Below, one piece after another: positions 32,830 to 43,649 of a stretch of DNA of 64,000 nt. The stretch spans positions 8,261,036-8,325,035 of the forward strand of contig CM077833.1 in assembly GCA_039720395.1 (NCBI GenBank), given 5' to 3'. The stretch is from Liquidambar formosana. Its lineage: Eukaryota > Streptophyta > Magnoliopsida > Saxifragales > Altingiaceae. The notes under the pieces were generated by a model. It was not told the origin of the DNA. It saw only the letters and a list, made by a program, of their open reading frames with translations, and ran no database searches. Position 1 is the first letter of the stretch. The number at the start of each line of letters is the position of its first letter. The translations under genes were made by a program, and so were the position numbers.

Positions 32830-35445
32830 TGTAATACCCGTAATTTTTAAATAGGGTATTAAGGGTTTAATTTATGGTTAACGTAGTTAATCCCTTGATT
32901 TTTCGAATGATTTCATGCATGGGTAATGCATGTGTATGATATTTTGATGTTGGATGTGTTTTGATACTTGTTTTGGTGCACTGAGTATCTTTCGGGTGCG
33001 TTTAGCCTTATTTGCAACTTAAGGGTTTAAGTTGCTGAAATTTAGCTAAGTGTGGGGAAAAAGTGAATTTTCGTAAATCTTCGTTTTAAAAGATAATTTT
33101 TGGCGGTAATGGGAGTTTATAATATTATAAGACATTGGTGATTTTATGGGATTTTATTAGCATGTTTGGATTGGATTCCACACATGTTTGTTTTAGGAAA
33201 ATCTGTCGGGCAACGGATTTTGTACTAAAACTTGGAAATGAGATTTTGATATATTGGGTATTTGATTTTTTTGATATTTTATTTGGATTCAAATGGGGGG
33301 TTATTTGCTTATTTTCATTAAATAACATAAAGTAAAAGGAAGAAGAAAAGAATGGAGAAATGAAAATAAGGCAGGGATGTGTACTGTGTGGGTTTATACA
33401 CATTTGCCTGAGTTACTGGGCATTTTCAGTAAGGGACGATCGATCGTGCCTTGGGGACGATCGATCGTGGGTGTCCCAGAAACATGATTTTGCTTCTGTT
33501 TTTCACGATTGATCGTGCCCTCAGACCACGATCGATCGTGCATCGCGGATTTTGCAAATTTTTTTGCGTAAAATGATGCAAATGCCCCTCACCCCTTATT
33601 AAAACCCATCCCCCACGATTTTTAGACCAGATCTGGTCTTTTTGGGCATAGAGAGAGAGAAAAAGAGAGAGAGGGAGAGAAGGAGAAGAGGGGGCGGAGG
33701 CTCGACGGCGACTCACCGGAGCACGGTGACCTCGATCCGACGCCGGTAAGCTCGGATTTAGCGTATTTTGGCCCGGTCTACGCGTGTATGGTGGTGGATT
33801 TGGGTTTTTCTCTCTCTTTGATGCTTGGGAATGCATTATTATGATTGGATTCATCTTCTCCAACCTCTTGGTGGAGTTTGGAGCTTGCTCATCGTGATTT
33901 GAGCTTGGATTTCATGGGTGTTGGCATGGATTGTCATCCTTACCAACTCTTTTGCATTCTTAGAGGTATTTTCTCATATTTTAGAGTTAGGGTTTGTAAT
34001 TTCTTTTGGTTCATCATCTCATTCTTATATTTATGGGTTTATTCATGCATATTGGGGAGTCTTGGTCGTGATTTGGAGTTGGGACCTCCGTTACCAACAT
34101 CAACCAAGTCATTTGGGAGCTAGGGCTTGGATTGGGAGCGTGTATTTGCATCCTAGGGCTTGGACTTCATACCCACAACATCAAAGGCTACATATTTCCA
34201 CGTATTTGGTTGAGGTAGGTGCAATTTACATAGGTTTAAACTATTGACATGATAATATGGTATATATTATCATATTATTTGGTATTCTTGGGCCTAGAAT
34301 ATGAATATACATGATTTATAGATAAATCTTAAATGGGACTTTGGGTTATTGAGTAACATAAATTGGAAATTATGTTTATTAATGAGTTGGTTTATTTTAT
34401 ACATTATATGGAATATAATTGTATTGATTTTACGGGTATTTATGATGTTATCATAAATTGGTATAATTAAGTGATTATTTCCACTATGGTTTATGTGGTA
34501 TATTTTGGAAATGATTTCTGGTTAAAAATCATTTTATGGTTTATCGCACTGCATGTTGGGCATAATCATGCATTAAATGGACTTAATGAATACTGGGTAA
34601 AAGTATTGCATAATAAGGGGTCATTGGAATTGGACTACTTGCAGTCAATGGGACTTTGCGGTGTTTTCCATTCCTTTGGTCCTGGGGTACTTTCTGGTTC
34701 CAGGTAGGAACCCTTGTGTTCCCAAATCAGAGGCTACTTTCCGGTTCCAGGTAGAAACCCTTGTGTTGTCCTCTTGGAGGTTGGGTTTAAATCCTCCGTT
34801 TCTGCACGAAGACTCCTGCGGGAGTGGTTGGTAATTAATGGAATTAATGTAAATTAGACATGAGTCACATGCATTGGGCATTATGCATTATTTGTTTTAA
34901 GTTTATGGGTTATTACTTATTTTGGAATTTGTTATATACACGGTTAGTATATTTTTATTTAATGATATAATTGGTTTTATTTATATCATTGCTATAGTTT
35001 ACTATGTCAAATTGTATCTACTAAGTCATCGAACTCACGCCTATTATTTTAAATGTTTTTCAGATAATTTAGGGATTGGTTTGGCTATCTTGGGCGGAAG
35101 ATGTTCTTAATGGAAATTTCATTATGTTAATTATCAATGTAATTGAATCAGAAGTGTAAATGTAAATTTAATCGGGGTTATAATTGTAATTATTTAATGT
35201 TGTATATACGTGGAATGCAATGCATGGGATGATACCACACTCATGGATGACATGGAAATTTTTATGTATGGATTTTTATAACAGGTTTTCACGATGGTAT
35301 GTCCTATCTACGGATGGGTCATGCCGAAAATTTTTAAAATGGTTAGGTTTTAACACGTGTCATCCACGTTTTATCAAAGGATTTGTTAAAGGAAAAGCTT
35401 GTTTATTTATTATTGATCACGGCTTAATTAATTTGGGTCGTGACA
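32830..35445 (+). mobile_element. Solo LTR (family L2), TSD AAGAC
   Basis: A 2616-bp sequence starting TGTAATACCCGTAATTTT and ending TTGGGTCGTGACA, flanked by perfect 5-bp duplications AAGAC (32825-32829 and 35446-35450). It is a solo LTR, probably of Ty3/gypsy type. Notable inside: four copies of ACGATCGATCGT (one with a single change) at 33436-33539, the palindrome AGACCAGATCTGGTCT (33624-33639) and a GAGA-rich tract at 33650-33690. Open frames in it (33135-35486) are unsupported. Confidence 0.88.
33436..33539. repeat. Cluster of ACGATCGATCGT palindromes
   Basis: The 12-bp perfect palindrome ACGATCGATCGT occurs at 33436-33447, 33457-33468 and 33528-33539, and with one change (ACGATTGATCGT) at 33505-33516. 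Starts are 21, 48 and 23 bp apart. It lies in the upstream part of the LTR, before the GAGA tract, where LTR promoters and enhancers usually are. Confidence 0.85.
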
Positions 35446-35450
35446 AAGAC

Positions 35451-37980
35451 CTTCCTTTCATGTTTCACTTGGTGATAATGCAATAAGGGGCTTAAAATGC
35501 CAAAAAAGAGGAATGAAGGATTTAATTTGAATAACTATTATGAGATAATACAAACTAGGACTTCTGCTACATATTCTACAAGACATGAGTATTAAATAAC
35601 TCCCTTACTTGTCCTCTACCTATCTGTCTGATAGCCTCATCTGCAATAGATTACCTACCTGAAATAAATAACTTAGTAAAGATCCTGAATCACTACAAAA
35701 GAAAGGACAAAAAAATGGGGGAAAAAAAGTAGGGGAAATTAGTACAATTAATTCAGCATCCTTATAGTCATGAAGCACTCCCACACCTAATAAACACTAT
35801 CTAGTCCTATCTAAACTACTCATGGAGTAAATCCATAGTGCAAGTACATAGTATGTTGAGAGTCGGGTCTTGGAATTAATGGCCCAAGCCAAAGATCCCT
35901 ACCATAACAAGGGACTAGAGAAATGTTAAATCACACATACTACTACAAATCAGGTTGAATGTAGATGGATCCACAACTAGTATTCAATGAGGATAGAAGA
36001 TAAAGTTAATAAAAGAAAATGGAAGAAATTTGAAAAGAAAAGGGGGGGGGGGGAGGGAGGTGGAACTAGAATGAGTTTTGCATTTTTTTTAAAAGTCTGA
36101 AACAACCATTTTTGTGTTGTTATGGCCCCATTATATAATAATTTCAATCATTACGGCCATTAATCCCTTTATACCTGCACATAATGGTGAACTGAAACCC
36201 CCTTACAAACTGGTTGATACACTATGTTCAACCGATATTAAAAACACTAGTGGTGAGTCAAAATTACACAGCCTATTCACTTAGTTTTATTGTGTTATTC
36301 AAAACTAAACTAGAGTGAACATATATTCTACAAGCCAAGCTTGAAAACATTTAGCTAACCCTAAATCAAGCTTGAGCCAAGTATGAAGTCAACTTCTGTT
36401 AATTGAGAGAACATCCCAATATTCAGCTCAACTCGGCTAAGCTTGTTTGCAGTCAGAAAATTAATCAACTTACATGATATTTTAACGAGAGAGAATCATT
36501 ATAAGGGTAAAAAAAAATACTTATTTCTCGTAGAGAACTTATATTTCAATTCTCCTTGATTACACTTCGTGTTATTACGTATTGCTAATACGTATACATA
36601 TCACCATTGAAATTAGACATTGTAATTATATCATATACCCAAGTATCTCAGTAATGAAAGACAATTCATCCGAGAATCAAGATATAATTGAATGCTTTTT
36701 TAAATATTAAACCATAAATCCAGGGTAAATCTTGACAAATGCTGAAACATGACAGGCATAGAACTCCATATTCACATATATTCTAAACGATGCAATGTTA
36801 CCCAAATATATAAGTTAGATACAATTTGAATCCCAAATAACCCGACTGGTCAATCCATAAATGCCCACTCTAACAATTTATTTATGGCATGTTAATGAAT
36901 TTATTTTATTCTTCGAATCTAAGTTTGATTAGATCGATCCTAGTATTATATTTAGTTATAATTAAATAGCATTATATGGATGGCGAGGTATTTAATGGAT
37001 GGTGAGGTATTTAACACGCATCAGATAGACACATTCTGTCCTTACACCACCAGCTAATTATGCATTGCTTCAACTAGAACTTCTTTACACCCATTCAATA
37101 CTTGGGTTTGTCTAGTTTTGCTTTGACTAATTGCCTTAGTTTATCTCTAAGAAATAACATGGAGCTATACATCTAGGTTTAATTTTGGACCTTTAACCTT
37201 TTGTTATTTTTGCTTGCGACTTTGACATACTAAGTTGGCATGGTTTCCTAATGGGCTAGATTTAGCTGGATTCAGGTTAATTAGGTTGGTGACTTGGCAG
37301 GTTAAGTAAGGATTTGCCAGCTCTAATCTCAACAGCGCTACAGCTTGGAATCCATAATCCATTCTCTGTGAAAGCGTGCTTGTTTTTAATTTTAGTTTTC
37401 AATGAGTAATTAAACAACTCCTCATTTTGAGTGGCTTTAAAGCCATAGCATGAATCCTAAAGTGCCTAGCTTTAACATGCACTACAATATTGGACCAAAA
37501 AACAATAGCAAACATATACAAAACTCCTACGCAACTTTCTTTTTTCTAATCATGCATGCTCTGTTTGACGGTCGGGAATTGGCCAAAAAAGAAACATAAA
37601 AGCTAGCTTTAGCAACCAAACATCGCATTAAGCTGCATCACTTCTAATTACGTACTATTCCTTCACAGCCTAGCTTCTTTTGACCTAGATAATCAAGTGG
37701 ACTAATCAAACCACTAAGGTTGATAATAACAGCAAATGGGAGGACCTAAGTACACCCTTGGACAATAGAATCTTCAATATTCCAGACCTTCATTTGTACA
37801 ATCATATTAAAACCTACTTCATATATAATAAAGCCCAAAATCTCCCACATTCATTAAAGAAATTAAGTAGTAATACGCTTTGAACTTAAAGGATAGAAAC
37901 TTAATCCCTCTTTTAAGAAAATATTTTTTAATATTTCACCCACTAAGACAGATAATAAGCAAATTTAAATCAAAAGGCAC
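35451..37980. other. Unassigned AT-rich sequence
   Basis: Between the solo LTR and the ABCE1 fragment. A G-tract (about 36040-36052) and short AT-rich repeats are present. I looked for further ABCE1 exons on the minus strand and saw none. No transposon ends recognised. Confidence 0.45.
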
Positions 37981-38261
37981 CTTCAGATTATCTTCCAGGA
38001 TACGAGTGAAATAATTCTGCAGCTCAAATCCTCGAAAGTATGTCAAGATTTCCTTCTAATCTAGGGGGTTCTACGAAGGAAACATCTATAAAGATGAACA
38101 CAAATGCATCAAGGAGCAATAAGTGAAATAATAAGATTATTACATTAAAGCGACCCAAATTGGGTTTTAGTTTCCCAGCTGAAACTTTTAGAGCAATTGA
38201 CTTCCCAATTCCATTTGTTCCAACCAAGCCAAGTACTTGCCCTGGCCTCAGGACTAACAAC
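37981..38261 (-). pseudogene. ABCE1/RLI gene fragment, two exons, with stop codon
   Basis: The minus strand carries two neighbouring exons of ABCE1 (RNase L inhibitor, ribosome-recycling iron-sulfur ABC ATPase). Exon A (38144-38261) encodes [18 protein letters not shown], the Walker A of the first ATPase domain, then LKPNLGRFN; a TTGCAG acceptor precedes it and a GTAATA donor follows. Exon B (37981-38070) encodes [20 protein letters not shown], with CGTAG and GTGCC as flanking splice signals. A TAG replaces the invariant Trp after Pro-x-Asp in exon B, and the residue after the Walker A Ser is Ile instead of Thr. No other exons are near. It keeps introns, so it is not a processed copy; it is a truncated fragment. 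Confidence 0.85.
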
Positions 38262-38289
38262 CTGCAATTGAAATTTTCCACCATGTGAA

Positions 38290-39948
38290 TGTTAGGATTA
38301 TGCCCTAGAGCCAATCATGGAGATGATTGTTTAGGGATTAGGAACAATCATTTGATTTCATTTATGTATGTCACATTTATTATTGATTTAATAAAAGGGC
38401 TTATTCTATTATGTTTATATGCATCATTTATATTTACATAATATGTCCATGGAGTTAGAGTTGAGAATATGGAATTACAAAGAGTTGTAATTTTGAGACT
38501 ATAGATATATCTCTGTACTAAACTCCTAAAGCATTCCTAGTTGAAGGTTCACTATGATGGACAGTAATGAACCATAGGACTAGCACTTGTTAGGCTGACT
38601 CTATAGGAGGATAGCTAGTCTCAAGCTATTTGTGTGGAGACACTACAACCAACAAGTGGGTGCCTATTACGAGAATAGGTACACTGAATGTGACCAAAGA
38701 TATGAGATAAACTGAATGGAGTTTTTTCCTGCCTGTCAATCAGTTTCTCATTGTTATAGTGGTACAAGTAATCCTTAGACCTGAGACACCATAGTTGCCT
38801 TATGCATGTAGCTTTAGAAGTTTGATAACACTAAGTGCAGATCCTATTCAGGGGTCTGCAAAGGTGTTCATTGGCCCTACTGCTATGTGTATGAAGGCAT
38901 GTGAGTGATCAACAAGGGATCCATCACTCTCAGGAAAAAGAGAGAGAATATCTCATATAGCATTCATAATATAACTCATTAAATCCATGGCCATGGTAGG
39001 ATGAATATGAAAAGAGTTTCATGAGTTCATCAATGAGTTGATATCTATGAATGAGTATAAAGTAATTGAACTAAGGACTTGACAGACTTCCATGTCCTAT
39101 TAGTTTAATTGGAGACATTGTGTTGAAGGAAGGATGCAATTGTAACCTATAAACTATAACAGAAGGGTTCTTTGTAAATGACTATTCACCTCATTAAGGA
39201 CCACACCATGAGCCATATGCTAGGTGTTACTCATGGTTAGTAGAAGCCCTAATTGATATAAGTGAGTTATAATCAATTAGGGAATTGGAAGGAGTTCCAA
39301 TTAGACCCTAAATGGAAAGAGTTCTGTTGTGCACACCTTGTGCTATTCCTACTACTTAATGATGTGAACCCAATGGGTCACACACTGATCATGCAAGAAG
39401 GGCTTTAAAGTCTATGAGAGAAAGGGTTTTAGTGAATAAAGAATAGTTCTTTATGGGCCTATTTGTATTTGATACAAATAATAGGGGTTAATGTGCAATT
39501 AAGAGTAATTACACATAACCCTATTAGGGTTTCTTCCCCATGGCCAGCCCCCTTTAGTGGGCTGCCTATATAAGTCACACTTATGTGTGACATGGCATAA
39601 GGAGGCTTGCACAATAAACCCTAGCCGTCCAGCCCCTTGGAGGCTCTCTTCTCTCTCTCTCTCTTCTCCACCTCTAGCAACAACAAGGAAGAAGAAAGAA
39701 AGGACTTGAAGCTCTAGCTAGGTGTGGATACCGTTGGAGGCAGCACACTTGGGCTGCTCATTCACCGCTGTCCGGGATCAAAGCTTGGAGCAAAAAGGAG
39801 AAGACAAAAATTCTGTAAGTGTTCTAACCCTCTTTGTAGTTAGGGTTTGATTTTGTGTTATGCATAGTTAGATTTATGGGATTGGGAATCGCAGGAAAAA
39901 TTTTTATATTCCGCCTTTGTATTTTTCCCTCTTGTTCGATTCCCAACA
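38290..39948 (+). repeat. Copia-1 5' LTR
   Basis: Starts TGTTAGGATTATGCCC and ends GTTCGATTCCCAACA. A TATA box (TATATAA, 39567-39573) is followed by CT-rich leader sequence (about 39645-39670). Differences from the 3' LTR that I can see: CTG versus CCG near 39323, and TTTATG versus TTCATG near 39872. Confidence 0.93.
39567..39573 (+). promoter_or_regulatory. TATA box of the Copia-1 LTR
   Basis: TATATAA in the context GCTGCCTATATAAGTCACAC. It is conserved in the 3' LTR (47835-47841) and, as TGTATATAAGTCACAC, in the Copia-2 LTR at about 57145. Its conservation across both elements, and its position upstream of the CT-rich leader, make it the likely core promoter. Confidence 0.7.
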
Positions 39949-39949
39949 G

Positions 39950-39961
39950 TGGTATCAGAGC
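39950..39961 (+). other. Primer binding site (initiator tRNA-Met) of Copia-1
   Basis: TGGTATCAGAGC, complementary to the 3' end of plant initiator tRNA-Met, one base after the LTR end. This is the usual primer site of Ty1/copia elements. Confidence 0.9.
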
Positions 39962-42710
39962 CATGATTATGCATAATACAAAATACATATGGGCTGGTAA
40001 TTATGGTGTAGTTGAATGATTCAAAAATCTGGAAAAAATTTTCTGCATAATTGGTTTTCCTCCATGGCTGAACCTAGAGTTTGGAACCCTAGGTCAATTC
40101 TCTTCTACTCCTCTTCTAATTGATGGTTAAGTGTATCCATGGATGCAATAGGTTGCATAGGGTTTGAGTTTGGAGAAGAAGAATAAGGAAACTATGGTTT
40201 TATAAAACTGTTATGAACAGTTTTCATGGTAGCCATGAAAAACCGTCATCTTGTTTTGCCTGCCGAATTCAGAGTTCTTCTCCAAAAGTTTCGAGCCATA
40301 TATGGTTAGAAAGCTCTTTGAATAAGCTTTCCAACCCAACAAACGGTGCGTCAATCCGAGTTCTGTAGTGAAAGTTATGAATTTTTTACTACAGGCTGTC
40401 TGGAAAGACAGTTTTGCTCGGGAATGATGCAATAGCCACAACTTTGAGTTATTGATGGAGATCAAAGGCATGGCAATGGTTGCCACCACTTGGGTTATGT
40501 TCTAGACATGGTAGGGAAAGGTTCCCAAGCATTTAGATGCATCATAATTGGATTAAGATGCTAGAACAGAAGGAAGAAGGAGAAGAACACCATGGAGGCT
40601 GAATCTGGGTTTTAGAACCCTAAGGTTCTTGCAATTAATTCTAATTAAAGCTGCTGTATTTATGATGGAAGATCATTGTAGGATCATTATATATCATGTG
40701 TATATGATTTTCTTTAAGTTTCAAAAAGGTTTTGATGGAAAAAGATTCAAAAAGTTTGAAAATTTTTCATGAACAGCATAGTAGATTTTCTCTGCAGAAA
40801 AGTCATCAATGGAGTTTTGATTAGAACTTGAGTTAGGGAACTCCAAATTGCATGAAACCAATTGCATTAGTTTCCTAAGACATGTAGGATACTGGGAAAA
40901 TTCGTTTGGTAGCCTAATTCATTCATCTTGTTGGGTTTTAAATCAATTTCTGATCATGGACAGTGTGCTGTCAAATTCTGGGCAGCCTACTGTTGTTTTA
41001 ATTGTTTAGAACAATTGGTGATGATTTGATCATCCAAACCTCTTCTATTAGCTTAGTATTTCATGTAGGGACATGGTACAAAAGCTGGTTTCAATGGAAG
41101 AGTCGAATTGATAAGGATTTAGAAGCTATTGTGACCTTCAAGGTCTGCAACAATGGCTCCAGCAATGGGTTTGGAAACCCTGATTGTTCTTGATGATGGC
41201 AGCCACTTCCACCACTTCTCACGTGTCCAGAGGCTTGTCCCACACCCCTAGGATGTTCTCCCATGACTGGCCATGGCAGCCTAGCCAAGCTCAGGCAGCC
41301 CCCTGGTAGTGACGGCTGCATAGAGTTAAGGATGAAACCCTAATTTTGAGTTAATGATGAAACCCTAATTTCATTATGGCATTAATTAAAACCCTAATTG
41401 GAATATTAATTACCTTAATTAAGAGTTAATGATTGGTCATTAAATGACCAATCATGGTTATTAATTGTTAGGCCATAATTAATACCATTAATGATGTCTA
41501 GGGTTAGGGTTTTGGAAACCCTAATTAGTGTAATTAATTAAGGGTAATTAATACCCTATTTGGCATTAATTAAACCCTAATCCCTTTTATTAAATACCAT
41601 ATGAACCTAGGGTTTTAATGATTGGACATTAAATGACCAATCATAAGGCATTTAATGATTAGGGCTTGCATTTAGGGTTTAGGGTTATGCATTTAGGGTT
41701 TAGGGTTTTAGGAAACCCTAATACACTAATTCATCATTTTAATGATTTTATTTAATTCCTATATTAATTATTTAATTAATATTGATTAATTTTATAATGT
41801 TTTAAATGGTTTAAAACACAATTAGGGATTAAATTAAAATCTGGAAATTCTTAATTAAATGAAATTGTTTTGTTTAATTAAGGAAACCCTAATATTGGAT
41901 ATTAGAGTTATTTTAGGAAACCTTACATGTTTTAAATTAATTTGATTAATTGAAACTGTAATGTCTTAAATGTTAAGACTTTATTTAATTCTGGATATTT
42001 TTGTTAAAACCTAATAAGATTAGGATGCATTAATGAGATTAATGTAAATCATTCAAGAGAATTACCATAATGCCCATATGTTTTAATGCTTACAGTTTTT
42101 CTTTACATTATGCAATGAGATTGTATGTATGTGCTTGGATGATGATTATGGACTATACCCTTTAAACCAATTGTGATTGGCCGTCTTATGAATGGGATGT
42201 TATTATTTACAAGAGTTGTAATTTTATTAAGGTGATGTAATTTATTTGGGGCTTGCATGCCACCTTCCCTCTCCCTCTCTCTCTGTCATTCTCTTATGTA
42301 CCCCACATTCCCCTTATGTATCCCTTTCTTTAAATTATGTAAATGTTATGTAATCGAGAGCGCACTAAGGAGCATGGTGGACCCAAAGGAGCATGATAGA
42401 GCCCAACAAGCCAATGGTGGAGACCATCAAGCCAAGGGAGCAGATTGAAGGACTTGAAAGCTTAGAGAAGTGTTTCAAGAAAGCATGCATGTTACGAATG
42501 GTTTATTTTACGATCACCTACACCCACCTTAGACCTTGGATTCAATCTATTGGCTTGGATTGAATCCTCTCAAAGTCCATAATCATCATAGTGGGAGCTT
42601 TAATTTATGAGATAATTATATTAGCTCCAATACTATAGTTTGGTATATGTTACCTATTCACTTAGGGACTAATATCAAAATATGGTACTTTATATATGTT
42701 GATATATAAT

Positions 42711-43171
42711 AGCATGCGATGTATGATTTATAATAGCATGAGATGTACGATTATAAATAGCATAATTTATATATTTAAATTTTGATACATAGGATGCATG
42801 TTAATTTGATGAGACCCTTTAAAACCCCTCTTATTTAATATTAAGTTGAAAATGGAGAAGTCATTGGGGAATGAATTCTTCATTGCCTTCCATCATTATA
42901 GGATCATCTAACGTCCCTTAATGTGGGTACCTGGCTGCAGACATGTAGGAGCTACCCATGTTAAGGGACGTTAGATGATCCTATAATGATGGAAGGCAAT
43001 GAAGAATTCATTCCCCAATGACTTCTCCATTTTCAACTTAATATTAAATAAGAGGGGTTTTAAAGGGTCTCATCAAATTAACATGCATCCTATGTATCAA
43101 AATTTAAATATATAAATTATGCTATTTATAATCGTACATCTCATGCTATTATAAATCATACATCGCATGCT
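42711..43171. repeat. Perfect palindrome in Copia-1 leader (211-bp arms)
   Basis: The left arm 42711-42921 and the right arm 42961-43171 are exact reverse complements as far as I can read, with a 39-bp spacer. The spacer plus its edges (GTCCCTTAATGTGGGTACC...CCCATGTTAA, 52 bp) occurs again directly after the right arm (43172-43223). Copia-2 has only a single copy of this segment (about 59865-60035), so the inverted duplication is derived in Copia-1. Confidence 0.92.
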
Positions 43172-43649
43172 GTCCCTTAATGTGGGTACCTGGCTGCAGA
43201 CATGTAGGAGCTACCCATGTTAAAGACATTACTTGAAACTATCACATATGAGATATCATGGGGTGCCTAAACTGGTATATACCAAGAAACTAACATGTGA
43301 GGTATATATTTGGCGAAACATACCTGTGTGAATGATGGGTTTAACTTAACTAGGGAAGTATTCCAAGAAACTAACATGTGAGGTGTATGTTCCCTAGAGG
43401 CAAAATGATTGGAACTTGCTTATGAAGCAATAGACAAAGTGTTGTCTTCTTATTGTGGGTTAGAAGTCAAGAAACTAACATGTGAGGCTTCTAAGTCACA
43501 GTGGGACCCCAATCCCCATTAGGAATGAGATTCCCGAATTCCATTAGAGGGTGTATGGAATTTGATAAAATAGTGGGAGGTACCATATGATTAAAGACCC
43601 AATCATTATGGATAAAAATGAAATCTAATTCTTTGTTTATGTAGATTAC

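Noticed and set aside
41660..41715. TTTAGGGTTTAGGG repeats resembling plant telomere sequence
   Set aside because: Only two or three units at a time, and the same motif is part of the Copia leader in both elements, so it is not a telomere fusion scar.
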